From assembly GCA_003993805.1 (NCBI GenBank), contig RSEF01000001.1, forward strand, positions 152,932,660-152,996,659: a stretch of DNA of 64,000 bases, given 5' to 3'. Position numbers and translations under genes: made by a program. Position 1 is the stretch's first letter; every line of letters begins with the position of its first letter. The notes under the pieces were generated by a model. It ran no database searches. It had not been told where the DNA came from and saw nothing but the letters and a program-made list of their open reading frames with translations. Below, one piece after another: positions 50,827-62,434 of this stretch. Source of the DNA: Himantopus leucocephalus (taxonomy: Eukaryota; Chordata; Aves; Charadriiformes; Recurvirostridae).

Positions 50827-53368
50827 GAGACATCATCATTTAAGTATTTGATTACACACTTGACAGCAACAGCACCAGTTTGGAGGAAAATTGCCTTGAT
50901 CCACAGCTGCCTTTGCAAAGTTTATCTATAAGGATGGGTTGGTTTTTTTAAATGCTTATAGATATTTACTCTACAGAACCAGAGTGAAAGATGCAGGAGC
51001 CAGGTATCCACGAGCAGATGAGATGAGAGATGCAGATCTTGGAAATATGTTGCACAGTCCAGTCATGGAGGGGTAAAACAAGGAAACGCAGATATCCTGC
51101 CTCCTGCTTCCATCATTGCTTCTCTGGTTTACAATAAACAGACACAAAAAAAGAAAAAAAATCTGTTGGAGGGTTTGGAATAGAGAGTAAGCGAGCACCC
51201 AAACCACTGGGCTGGGAGTCATCTCTTCCTTGTGTGGTTGGAGGAGCCTTGGATCCTTCTCTGCAGGACAAAGAAGCCCAGAAAAGCACACAGCCTTCTG
51301 ATATGGAAGCTCTCCTGGCAGGAGGTCAGTATGGGCTGGAAACCACTTGGGATGGGGTGGGAACTGCTCCGAGGCATTTTGTAAGACTGCTGTGTTAAGA
51401 CACAGAACAGGTGGGGGATGAGTCATCCTCTTTCCCTTTGCATCAATAGGCATACCTGTAGCTGTACTGGATGCAGACCCACTGTGGGGACATGTTTTGG
51501 GATGCTTACGGGACTAATCCTTCCAGGATTACAGGATGGAGGAATGCCTGCTTTCTGTATTGCAATTAAGTTTAGGCATGGACCTGGTGTTGAGATGCCC
51601 AATCCCATAAAAAATGGGGCATTTATGGACATGTAACAAGACATAACTCTGAAACACACAAGGTGCCTCCAGGGTTACCTGATGTTTTTCAAGATCACAA
51701 GTTTGGATGGCACTGTGCATCTCGTCTCTGCATTCCAATGTTCAAGGGAGCGCAACGGAGCCAGCCAAGATGTCTGTACCTAAGTGTAGACATGCCCTTG
51801 TGTACCTGGGGAATGAAAAACCTACAGATAAGCAGCATCAGAGAAAGTTTCAGAGACTTTACAGCCACATGGTTTGGTGCCTATGCTCTCCTGTGCAGAA
51901 CATTAAACACCTTGTGAAGTGTTTAGTGAGGGCCTTTTTTTTTTCAGAGACCCTGATGCGAAATAGTTCCCCTTTAAGTTTTTGCCTTTTCCTTTTGATT
52001 CCCTCAGGGACCCTCTTCTGTGACAAGTTACTGCTCGTGGTAAGATAAGGTGTAAATGAAAGCAATATACTATTCCAGACTTGTAAGTCCAATAATAGAT
52101 AATTCTATCTAGTCTTTGTTTTCCCAGCAAGGAGGCAAAGATTAATTCATCTTTTTGGCTAGTTCCTTAGTTAGCATTTCTATTTTCTTATTAGTAACCA
52201 AATCAAATTTTTTTTGTTATTCAGGTGGGAAAGAGAGATACGAAGATATGAAAAACACTTGTTATGATTCAGTTATTTCAGTCTATATTATTAACTTATA
52301 TGAAGTAATCAGAAATTCGGAGCCTTGCTCATTTCCTCAGTGGAAAACTTCAAGTTTAAAAGGACCAAGTGTAGGTATTCCATGATGTTTGTGATTTATC
52401 GGTTCGTTATTTCCCCTGATGTCATCTGTCTGAATCTTCACAGCCTTGCCAGAAAATCCTTTCCATGACCTGGGCTTACTTTCCCACATTCATCATCTTC
52501 ATTTCATGCCACCATGTCTCTGCTCAACCTCCTGAAAAAACTCATTGTTCCCTTGCCCCATTTATCCCATCATAATTAGACTTAGGAGCCCAAATCATAT
52601 GTGGTTTTAAATCTTTGTTATCCATTGTATCTAACATGTTTCTGAAATTGCAATCACACTACTTAAAACTACGTACTGGTAAATGTGTCAAACGTTTTTT
52701 CTTCCATGCTACTCCCCATGCATGGTGGAATGCTTTATCCACAAAGCGACTTCATTGTCCATATGCAAGTTTGCCCTCAAAACTTGTCTCAATTGCAATG
52801 CCAAAAGTCTGACAGTAAGACAGCTGGCATGTTGTAACTGCTGCTTTTCATTACCTACCAGACTGCCTCTTATGTGTTTTCTCCATCTGTTGCTTGTAAC
52901 TACCTTTGGTAGTCTTGTTATTGATCATGGGACAGACACTGCCTATTTGCACATAAAATTCACAGTAGAGCTCTGGTTCCTGTGGCACTGCCTAGCAGTG
53001 TCTTACCCTGGTAGAAATATCTGAACTGACTTCAAAGCGATCTGCAACAGGATAAGGGAGATGTGTGCAGCCCTTAAAAGACGTGCATTGCTTGTTATGA
53101 AAGTGTACGTGAAGTTATGTACTCATGATCCCCTTTTATGAATATCTGATAAGCTGTTTGCTGTGGTGCCTAGAAGCCCTCTGCTGAAGTAGGTGACATC
53201 CAGCTCTCTATCAAGGCATTGTTCTTTCTCTAAAGTACTGGTATTAATAAATCAAATCTCTTCTGAAAGAAAGAAAATATTAGATACTACCAAACCCTGT
53301 ATATTCTAATGTTTTCATTATTTCAGATACTGTAGTTTCTTTTTGGTCTCATTTATTCTGCTCCACAG

Positions 53369-53497
53369 GTAAGCATCACACATTTCATTAGTGGAGTACC
53401 ATTTGACAAAGTTGTCCCTTATTGGTGCTTAAGCCAAAGGAAGCAGATCATGATTAATGCAGAAGGAAAAGCTGCAGTTCTGTGGCTGCAGACACAG
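53369..53497 (+). other. Candidate unassigned exon (129 nt, open in one frame)
   Basis: A good acceptor (TTCTTTTTGGTCTC...CTGCTCCACAG, ending 53368) and a strong donor (CAG|GTAAGG at 53495-53503) bracket 129 bases. These are open in one frame for 43 codons (VSITHFISGVPFDKVVPYWC..., ending LQTQ). I do not recognise the peptide. A 43-codon open stretch is not rare by chance, so this may equally be a non-coding RNA exon or nothing. Confidence 0.2.
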
Positions 53498-56400
53498 GTA
53501 AGGGACAGGTTTTATGGGGTTTAGTAGATTATTAAGATGTGACAGTGTTAAAGTCTGAGAAACGAATGAATGAAGCAGATGGAATTACGCCCTGAAAGCA
53601 CAGCTATAGCCAGGGGCCTTTGTAAAGGTAGCTATTACAAACATACGGGGATATGAAAAGCAGCTACCATTAATGGTCAGAAGTGAGGCCAAAGAATCAA
53701 TAAGTATTTATTATTTCAGCTATTGAAAGTCTAATATTAGCTCACACAGGACAAATCTAATGAACAGGAGAAAACAGATTCATCTTCTTCTCATAGAAAT
53801 TAGGCAAATTTGGGTAAAGAATGGTAGTAGGAGCTGATGAGCAAAATAATCCCACTGTTTTGGGTCAGCATTCTGAGCAGAAGCAGAAATTCCTTAAGAG
53901 CAAATAGAGGTTCCTGTGCATCTTAAGTTCCCTAAACTTCAGCTGTCATTCCCCTTAGCCTTCTCTAAAGCTGGCACCCCCCGAGATGTCTTGCAGCTCT
54001 GTCCTCACGGTGGCTCTTATCAGGCGGCTCTCCTTGAGCTGTCAGCTAAAACTCTGCCATTGTAGTCATTTGGTAGAGAACAATTTGGTACCTCTCTGTT
54101 TTAGTTCAACTTTTCTAAAGTGGGTGAGAGACCCTCTGGACAAAAGGGGCCGGTCAGTCCCTCCACACATACCCTGTGCTTCACTGCCTTCACACGTGCC
54201 CTCCCCTGCCTCCTCCCAAGCCATGAGCCCAGCACAGCTCTGAGTAGGAAGGACTCACAGCTCCTTTGGCCAGATTATCAGTGCCTGCACCTGGCGTTGA
54301 GGCAAAGATTTAATTGGGGATGAGCTATGCACTCCTTTAGTTGTCTCTACAAACACTTCTGATAGATTTGGCAGTTAGAGCTGGGTGATAAAGTTTTGAT
54401 GACAAGCAAAGGAAATGCTGACTTGTTCAAGCTTCTAATGGGAACATATGGCTGCAATTAAATGTTTTCAGAAGGATTGCTTGGGACAGGATGGACTTCT
54501 GGTAAAAGACTGTGACAAATGGTTAGGGTAGTTACTTGAGGTAAGGATACTGGGGGTCCAAGGCCCCATGCTTCTTTATGCATGGGGCAGAACCTGAAAC
54601 TTCTGCCTGTCAGGCAAGTACCTGGTCTGATCCGTTGCCTGGATACTCACTAAAGCTTTCTGCTGTTGTATAACCTGGAGGAAGGTGAGGCTGTCTCCAC
54701 CTTCAAAACTTGAAAAAGTCTCAAAGTGAATCTGAATCACCTGATAGCACTGTATGTAGGACAGCAGAATCGCTCTCTGTTCAAATCTCCCAGCACTTCA
54801 AAGAGTACTGTAATTTGTCAGTGATTTCTCTCAAATGTCTTTCTAAGGCACGAACTGCTCTTTAGAGCTATATCTTTCTGTGGCACTTTGTCAATGTTTT
54901 TGATACTATTAGGAGTTATTTTGTCTTGGCTCTTTCCTAATTTCTCAGAAGGGACTGTTTTAATCACGGTTTCCACTGCTCTATCTAACACATTGTGCAG
55001 AGCAGCTTTTATTTCAGCAGCTCAGAAATGTTCTTCACTGAGTGGTCAGTGCATAATTGCTCTGATGGTTCCCGCTGCCTTCCTCATTACTTATGCTCAA
55101 TAATCCCCACCAAACCGAAAGGCAAAGAATTACACTGAATAGCTAACTTGTAAACAGCTTCTTCCCCACTGGAGGGCCAGCCACTGTGTCCAAATTAAAA
55201 CACCGTGCTGCAAACATTCACAGCAAAGGGGAGGGAAGCGATAACAGGCAGAGGGCAGAGAGAGCTAGGAAACATTGGCTGTCATTAAACAGGCAAAATA
55301 TCCAACTCTGAAATCAGCGTCACTTTACCATGTTAACATCAACGAATAGGAATTAATGGGTGACATGCCCATGTCCCCCTGCCCACTTCACTTTTGACTT
55401 TGATCCCTGATTTATGTGAAAAATGGATTGTGCTGAGCTTAACCATCACCAAAGGGAAACAGAGCACAACAGGTAGCAGAATGGCAGCCTCAAGAAGTTG
55501 TGTGCAGCTGCCTTTTTCTGCACTGTAATATCAATATGTGTGTTTGAAAGGTGTTGCCTTTCTTCCAAGATGCCCGTCACTGGCATAGCCAGAACGGATG
55601 TTTTTATCAGAAATGAAAATGGGACCTAAGTCCGCAAACTCTAGAAAACATTTCAGGAGGTTACAAAACGCATTGATGATGATGGATGCCCCAGCCTTTC
55701 ATTTACAAACATCACTTTACGGCACACTCCTTTTGCCTGTTGAACAAGGACTTTTGAGGTCACAGACAAACACGCTCCTACTTTATAACTGTATTTTACT
55801 TGGCCCAGTATCAGTGTGTTCAAAGTCCTACTTTATCAGGCCCCTTTGATGTGTAATGCCACATTGAAGTATATATTCTGTAGCTATGCCTTGAGCTATT
55901 GTGTCTAATAGGCTTTTTGGTGGCTTTTCAAAAACGTTAAACATATGTAAGGTTTAAGAAGATTCACAGGCAAGAAAGCCAGTATGCACATCCATCCCTT
56001 ACTAGGCTCAGCATGAGAACATGAGACAACTTCAAAGCTTCCAAACGCAAAATTCAAAAGGCTCAAGAAAGCTTTTGCCTGAAAACAAACTTCTGATCAA
56101 GCACTTCCACTGAATCTTCTGAAGTAGGGCAATATCCACAAGAGAGCAAAATCAGCACAATAACCCTCGATCGCATTTCTCTGGAATTTATTTCTTTTCC
56201 TGTGACTTTCTGTACATTAGTGCTTCTTTGCACTTGAAAGCAAAATCACTTTCAAACAGTTATGAATTCAAAGCACAGTTGTTAAATCTGAATCATGCCA
56301 TAGGTGGATGCTGCTGTTCCAGAGTGACTGGATTGCTCCTGCTCAGTTGGAAGCTGGACTGAGCCCAGACAGAGTAAAGTACTCCAGAAGATATGAATGT

Positions 56401-58239
56401 TTTTATGAGTGTAGCCACAGCTCCCGTTTTTTTTGTACAGGAACAGGTTTGGATGTGTACAGTCAAGCAAAGGAAAGTTGTATTCCGTGTGTTTCAGAAA
56501 CGAACAAAACGGTGATAGCTTTGTCTTTCTCTTTTAGCCATGCTATGGAAAAGCAGTAGAGGGTAAGGAATTCTGCCTCCATAGTTTAGGTCCCTAACTG
56601 AGGTCCTTTACTGGCCACAGTCTCCTAATTAACAAGGCAAGGAAGACAGCTTTGTGTTCTCCAGAGACAGCTCCAGTCTGCGTCACTTAGTGTTCCTTGA
56701 CTGCATAGAGAACTCGGTCACCTCCAGAAGGTGATCTAGTCTATTGGACTCCAGTGACGTCCACAGAGAGTTTACAACAATCAGTAGGCAATACTGAGTG
56801 TGTCCGTATAGCCAGCATTTGTTCTGCCTAGCCCTGTTCTGAGATGGAGGGGAAAAAGTAATGCAAAACAAGAATGAGAGTAGGGTGTTTTGATTTTGTT
56901 TGTTTCTTTGCTTCTTTGGTTTGTTTGTGGGTTTTTTAATAGCCCATGAGTGTCCCATCACGTCCCCTGTGATGATCCTGCACTCTACTGCTAGGATGCA
57001 GGCATATCCGGTGCTCTGGTCCTTCCTCCAAGAACTGCTAGTCCTCAATCCCTGATGGTCAAATATATGCAGCCTCAGAAGTCTCGGGTCTGGAAGCACA
57101 GCCTATGTCCAGCCATAACCACTCAGCCAGGAACTTCAATTTATTTGGTTTTGGTTTTCTTCCTCTGGGACTCTTGAATCCTCATCTGCATGGTAGGTTG
57201 GCTTTTGCGGAAGGTCTGAACAGTGTGCCCTGTGGCCCACTGTATTGGTGGGGTATTGGTGGGTGTATTGGAAAAAAGGCCTTCTGCTACTCTTTGAGTA
57301 GAGTAAAACCTAGAACATCCAATCACTCAAGGTGGACTGCACTGCTGCTGGCTACCAAAATTACTTACACTACCAACATAATTTAGCATTTCAGCCTTTC
57401 CTTATGGGTTTTATATGAAGTGCAGGCAATTGTTGATTTAAATGTAGATTACAAGAGAACTTTTGACATGAAACTAATGGGCACACCGCCAGAGTAGGCA
57501 TCAAAGTTTGGTGATGAAAGTCAACATCCAAGAAACTTCTAGAATAAAAAGGGAAGTTTTAATTGAATTAAGTTTTTCTAGCATTAGACAATCTTGGAAA
57601 GATTGTATGGCCTTTTTGAAATTCACACAGGGACACAGGTATGTAACCTCTACAAAGGTAGCATGGAGGTTGGTAAAATCCTACCAGAGTTACTGCAATA
57701 TACCTTCAGAAATCAGCTGTCAAAAATCAAGAAGTGCAAGGAAGATCAGCTTTCACCCATTACATTTTGTCAGGAATATAATTTCTTGATTTATTCCTAA
57801 TTTCTTCTTTATGACAGGTGATACTTGATCAAAACAGATCTTTTGTGATTTTCAAGTTTTAGGCTTCATAACTAGATCTTATAACAAATTGCAGAGTATA
57901 CAAACAGGAAAAAAACACTGTAGATAGCAGGGAACAGGGTTTTGGATGGAAGTCACATAAAAATTAGTTTTGAATGATTTCATCCTTTTAGGATTTTTGC
58001 GCTAGTTGATTCTGTATTCTTTTTGTTTTGCTAACTAAAGCCAAAAATCAGGAAGATGTAAAGCCCAGCTAAACGGTGTTTGTAAATTTATAGGTATGAA
58101 AATAATCTGCAGTCAAGAGGAACACATTTGTACCTGGTGGCTGAGCATTTCAATTTACACTTCTGTGCTTTCCTCAAACTACTTCCACTGAGTAACCAAG
58201 ACCGTCACAGTGATATTGATCTCTAACTCTAAAAAAACC

Positions 58240-58461
58240 CAACCATCCCTTATTTCTTTCTTCTATTTTCTTTCCTTTTGTTTGTTTCTCTTCTTATCCC
58301 ATTTATCATCTACCATTCTGTGTTATTCTAATGCTACTGAGGTTAAACANCAACCATCCCTTATTTCTTTCTTCTATTTTCTTTCCTTTTTGTTTGTTTC
58401 TCTTCTTATCCCATTTCTCATCTACCATTCTGTGTTATTCTAATGCTACTGAGGTTAAACA
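58240..58461. repeat. 110/111-bp tandem copy pair split by one N (probable assembly artefact)
   Basis: Copies 58240-58349 and 58351-58461 begin CAACCATCCCTTATTTC and end GAGGTTAAACA. They differ by one T in a T-run and about one substitution (CATTTATC against CATTTCTC). The single base between them is N (58350). Confidence 0.85.
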
Positions 58462-58529
58462 CTGAAGTACCTGAGCCTCTTGACATTTTCTCAANACTGA
58501 AGTACCCGAGCCTCTTGACATTTTCTCAA
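58461..58529. repeat. 34-bp tandem copy pair split by one N (probable assembly artefact)
   Basis: Copies 58461-58494 and 58496-58529 begin ACTGAAGTAC and end CATTTTCTCAA, with one substitution (ACCTGAG against ACCCGAG). N at 58495 separates them. This follows directly after another such junction, so a contig only about 144 bases long was joined at both ends. Confidence 0.85.
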
Positions 58530-61290
58530 AGAAAACCAAGTGTTTATGGAAGGGGCTGATGTGTCAAAATAAATGTACTTGTAGAAGCATGTTGGCTCTG
58601 ATGAGCTTTGAGTGGAGCAGAGGTATAAGTTTGATCGGCAGGCTTTGTTTCTCGAAGTTCTGCATTTTGGGGATGCCAGTCTTTCCCCATGACACTGGGG
58701 AAGCCTTGCCTACAGGTCGCAGCAAATCAGCTGCAGCTGGAGCTCATATGCCTTCCAAATCTTCCTTCTGCTGAAAGGCCTGAAAATTTAACTTTTCTTT
58801 CTAAATTAGAAAAATCTTTTTTTCAGAATTTTAATTTTTTTTTTCCAAAATGAGAATTCAACACCTAAATCACCTCCATTTCAGACACTGCAATCTCCTT
58901 TTCCTCCACCATTCATGTCTGTATGTTCACATGGTAGAGCTGATATCCATCTCACCGATTAACCTGGAAAAAAAAGAGTTGAGGAAATGCTGATTGATGC
59001 CATGTTCTTCTGTGATTAGAAATCATATGCTAAGAAAATAAGTTTTAAAGGCTTTTATGAAGCATAAAGAAAAAAGAAAAAAAAACTTTATTCTAATGCC
59101 CCCTAAAACAATGAAATTAAATGACAATAGATATTATTAAGATTTTAAAAATCCATGGGGCACTTACTTTAGAATTAAAAGGGGAAACAGTTATCTTAAA
59201 CAGAAAATCTACTCTTGTTCTACTATGCACTAGAGCAAGATAAAACAAACAAACAAACAGTGGGAATATTTCAAAGCTTCTTTTTTTTTTCTTTTTCCAT
59301 AAAGTAATACTAAATCACAGTTTTTTCTTTCATCTTTATTCCAAGGTACCACTTACTCCTAGGAAGTATTTATTCAATATCTCTTTGGCTTAATATGATG
59401 ATCCTGTTTGGTTTTTTTTTCTCCCCAAATATCACTTGAATGAATTGCAACTGCCAAAGTAATGAAATAAATGAGTAAATAAAATCTAAAATAAAAGATT
59501 TATCAAATTTTAACTTGATTATTTGACTGAATATTTTATGTATTAATAAATAATGTGTTGGTCCTGATTTTAGTCCCAGAATCTTTGTTGCTGTGCCTTG
59601 AAAGGAAAGATAATATTTATTTTTTCTAGACTGTTTGTTTTAGGAAAAAAACCCAAACAAGTACTGCTTAGCCTCCAGAGCCCTGAGTAATATTGCTTCC
59701 ACTCGGAAGAAAACACTGGCATTATATAGATTTTTTTCGTAATTGTCTGCTCTGAAAAACAAAACAACAAAGTGCACCCTCTGATTTCCAGTGTCTGTGG
59801 GAACCTGGGTTGCACACTGCTGTCCCATCAGGCTGGGTCTCACTGGTAGGCCTTCCACATGTTTTATACGTACCCCTACCCCAGACACAGCTAAGCCACC
59901 ACTCTGGTGCAAGACATCCACAGTTTCGGGAGTACCACGCAGATCCCTGCAGGGCCTGAAAGCCCGTTCCCAATCCTTGCTAACCTGCTGGGACTCTCCC
60001 TGCTTCACTAATAAAAGCATCTTGCAAAGTTGTGCGATAAGGGAGACAGACAGCTGCGTGGGTCGTATCCGGACATTGACCCAGACAGGGCAGAGCATTC
60101 GCTCCAGTCCCTTCCTGCAGTCAAACATAACCTGTTGATGGCAAAAGCAGAGATGCCCTACTGCATTGCTCTCTCCTCCCAGGGCAAAGCCAGGGAGAGA
60201 AGTGCCATCAGCCAGTAAAAAATAAAAGCTGCCCACAGAAACAACCAAGCGTCAGGTTCACTCATCATCATCTGATAACCCCATGGAACAGGTGATCAAT
60301 ATTCATCAGCATCACAGTTCTCCTGCTAGTGATGGTTAATGGGCTGATAATGCCATCCTCCTTGTAGCCAAATCCCATCAGGGACCAGACAGCTGGAGCT
60401 AAAGGAGAAAACTTATCAGATCTGGCAGGAGACAGTTTAGGAGGCTAAAATTAACCTTGGACCGTTCACAGAAAGAACTAATTGTTTGTGACTGCTAGAT
60501 TCCTGCCAGTGGCAAAGGTTTATTGCTGCATAGATCTTAACCTGATACTAGTTTTTCTGCAGCAGGAGAAAAGAAAGAAAATGAAGCAGGAAAAAAAGAA
60601 ATCCCATGGTTATTTTTAACCCCTCCCCCACAAGGAAATATAAATTAGCGTACACATAATGAAAATTAAAGCTGTAGCTAAAACCTCATGCGTTTGTGCT
60701 AAAATGATTGAAGTTGCTTCAGTACTCCAGAACACGTGAATTCATGAGCCTTCATGAAGAAAAGAAGAAAAGCCTGTCAGAAAAACCCAAGTCTGCTGAA
60801 TTACTCTCACTTTATTAAGACCTCCAGTGATATCATTTCCTCCCCTTCCCCTGCCAGCAGTACACAAGATGGAAGCTGTTTTAGACCAAAGAGTCATCGG
60901 CTGGAACTCATGAAAAAGGAGGCAAATAAACAAGCGACGTGACCAAAGGCGGTGGTAGACTTTACTTCAGGATCTGAGGACATGCAAGAGAGGGAAATGT
61001 AACACTTGGCAACATGCTTGAGTTACAGATCTCGTGACTTTCGGGCATAGTGATGTTCAGCAAATGTACTGAGTAACAGAACTACAGAGCAAACTCCAGT
61101 ACAAGAAAGTGAACCTGGAAAACTTGTGCCCATGCAGCCTGCGTGGGGAAAGAGAGAACTGAGCTGGAGAACAGGTTTGCTTCAGAGAAGAAGAAAAAGA
61201 ATTGGTGGGAGTACAAGATAAGTGGGCAAGTGAGAAGCCAACACATTGAGTCCAACAGAGAGGAATGGAGAGCCAAGGAGCCCTTGGTAG

Positions 61291-61295
61291 CTGGT
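61291..61295. repeat. Target-site duplication CTGGT, left copy
   Basis: Five bases immediately before the LTR end TGTGGTGGG, identical to the five bases after the other end. A 5-bp duplication is usual for ERVL-type and some class I elements. Confidence 0.9.
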
Positions 61296-61479
61296 TGTGG
61301 TGGGTTGACCCTGGCTGCACACCAGGTGCCCACTAAAGCAGGTTTATCACTCCCCTCCACAGCTGAACAGGGGAGAGAAGATATAATAAAAGGCTCGTGG
61401 GTCGAGATAAGGACAGGGAGATCACTCACCAATTACTGTCATGGGCAGAACAGACTCGACGTGGGGAAAATTGGTTTAA

Positions 61480-61485
61480 TTTATT
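61480..61485 (-). terminator. Poly(A) signal AATAAA of the solo LTR
   Basis: AATAAA on the minus strand within TTAGTAATAAATTAAACC, about 185 bases before the 3' boundary of the LTR. It would define the end of the R region if the LTR were transcribed. Confidence 0.55.
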
Positions 61486-61715
61486 ACTAATCAAATCAGA
61501 GTAGGATAATGAAAAATAAAACCAAATCTTAAAGACACCTTCTGCCCATCCCTCTCTTCTTCCCAGGCTCAACTTCACTCCTGAATTCTCTATCTCCTCC
61601 CCCAGCAGAGGTGAAGGGGGACGGGGAATGGGGGTTGTGGTCAGTTCATCACACGTTGTCTCTGCTACTCTTTCCTCCTCAGGGGGAGGACTCTCCACAC
61701 TCTTCCCCTGCTCCA

Positions 61716-62120
61716 GTGTGGGGTCCCTCCCATGGGAGACAGTTCTCCACAAACTCTAATGTGGGTCCTTCTGACAGGCTGCAGTTCTTTGTGAACTCCA
61801 ATGTGGGTCCTTCTCACAAGCTGCAGTTCTTCATGAACTGCTCCAGCATGTGGCCTTTCCACAGGGTGCAGTTCTTCAGGAACAGATTGCTCTAGCATGG
61901 GTCCCCCACAGAGTCACAAGACCTGCCAGCAAACTGGCTCCAGCACAGGCTCTCCACAGGGTCACGGCCTCCTTTGGGGACATCCACCTGCTTCAGCGTG
62001 GAGTCCTCCATGGGCTGCAGGTGGATATCTGCTCCACCATTAACCTCCATGGGCTGCAGAGGGACAATGTGCCTCACCATGATTGTCACCACAGGCTGCA
62101 GGGGAAACACTGCTCCAGTG
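61716..62120 (-). repeat. Degenerate tandem-repeat array (about 42-55-bp units) inside the solo LTR
   Basis: On the + strand a unit of the form ATGTGGGTCC..CACAGGCTGCAGTTCTT..GAACT..CTCCAGC recurs about eight times with drift. Units start at 61716 (GTGTGGGGTCCC), again with ATGTGGGTCCTTCT twice, then ATGTGGCC, ATGGGTCCC and later GTGGAGTCC and ATGGGCTGCAG variants. The first units are the most alike. The array lies between the TATA-like box and the AATAAA when read on the minus strand, so it should fall in the transcribed part of the LTR. Confidence 0.8.
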
Positions 62121-62240
62121 CTTGGAGCACCTCCTCCCACTGCTTCTTCACTGACTTTGGTGTTTGCCGAGTTGTTGCTCTCACGTATTCTCACTCCTCT
62201 CTTCTGGATGCTGATGGAGTTGCGCAAGTTTTTTTCCCCT

Positions 62241-62250
62241 TCTTAAATAT
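62241..62250 (-). promoter_or_regulatory. TATA-like promoter element of the solo LTR
   Basis: Reads ATATTTAAGA on the minus strand, about 180 bases inside the LTR start, within GATAACATATTTAAGAAGGG. Its placement fits a retroviral U3 promoter. Whether it is active cannot be told. Confidence 0.55.
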
Positions 62251-62429
62251 GTTATCCTAGAGGCGCTACCACCATCACTGACGGGCTCAGCCTTGGCCAG
62301 CAGCAGGTTTGTCTTGGAGCCAGCTGGCATTGGCTCCATCAGACATAGGAGAAGCATCTAGCAGCTTCCCACAGAAGCCATCCTTGTAGCCCCCCCACTA
62401 CCAAAACCTCGCCATGCAAACCCAATACA

Positions 62430-62434
62430 CTGGT
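62430..62434. repeat. Target-site duplication CTGGT, right copy
   Basis: Five bases immediately after CCCAATACA, the outer end of the solo LTR. Perfect match to the left copy. Confidence 0.9.

Larger units (their letters stand above)
42714..53368. other. Intergenic stretch, no recognisable gene
   Basis: Contains the triplicated junction at 43176-43465, a 100-N gap, a (GGAA) run, an A-run near 46867-46883 and an AT-rich dyad at 50795-50826. A GC-richer patch at 47600-48270 has a TATAAAAG at 47601-47608 and a 185-codon + frame at 47715-48272, but the peptide resembles no family I know and opposite-strand frames overlap it. Confidence 0.5.
53498..61290. other. Intergenic stretch, no recognisable gene
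   Basis: AT-rich sequence with the duplicated junctions at 58240-58529 and an (AAAC) run near 59248-59260. A GC-richer patch at 59770-60240 carries the longest clean open frame of the window (202 codons, minus strand, 59640-60248), which overlaps a 115-codon + frame. Neither has a recognisable domain. Confidence 0.5.
61296..62429 (-). mobile_element. Complete solo LTR of an avian endogenous retrovirus (1134 bp)
   Basis: On the minus strand the element starts TGTATTGGGTTTGCATGGCG and ends CAGGGTCAACCCACCACA, with TG...CA boundaries. I recognise both ends as an abundant avian LTR type, probably class III (ERVL-like). Directly outside each end is CTGGT (61291-61295 and 62430-62434), a perfect 5-bp target-site duplication that proves the boundaries. 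On the minus strand a TATA-like ATATTTAAGA lies at 62241-62250, about 180 bases in, and an AATAAA at 61480-61485. Between them is a tandem-repeat array. No gag, pro, pol or env is present, so internal sequence was lost by LTR-LTR recombination. Frames inside it, on either strand, are repeat artefacts. Confidence 0.93.

Noticed and set aside
56680..56790. Possible CR1 antisense fragment (CACCTCCAGAAGGTGATCTAG)
   Set aside because: Only one short block resembles CR1. Neighbouring blocks do not match, so it may be chance.
61611..62260. Overlapping frames of 90-136 codons with repeated VGPS..LQFF peptide units
   Set aside because: They are translations of the tandem array in the solo LTR, present on both strands, and not a repeat protein gene.
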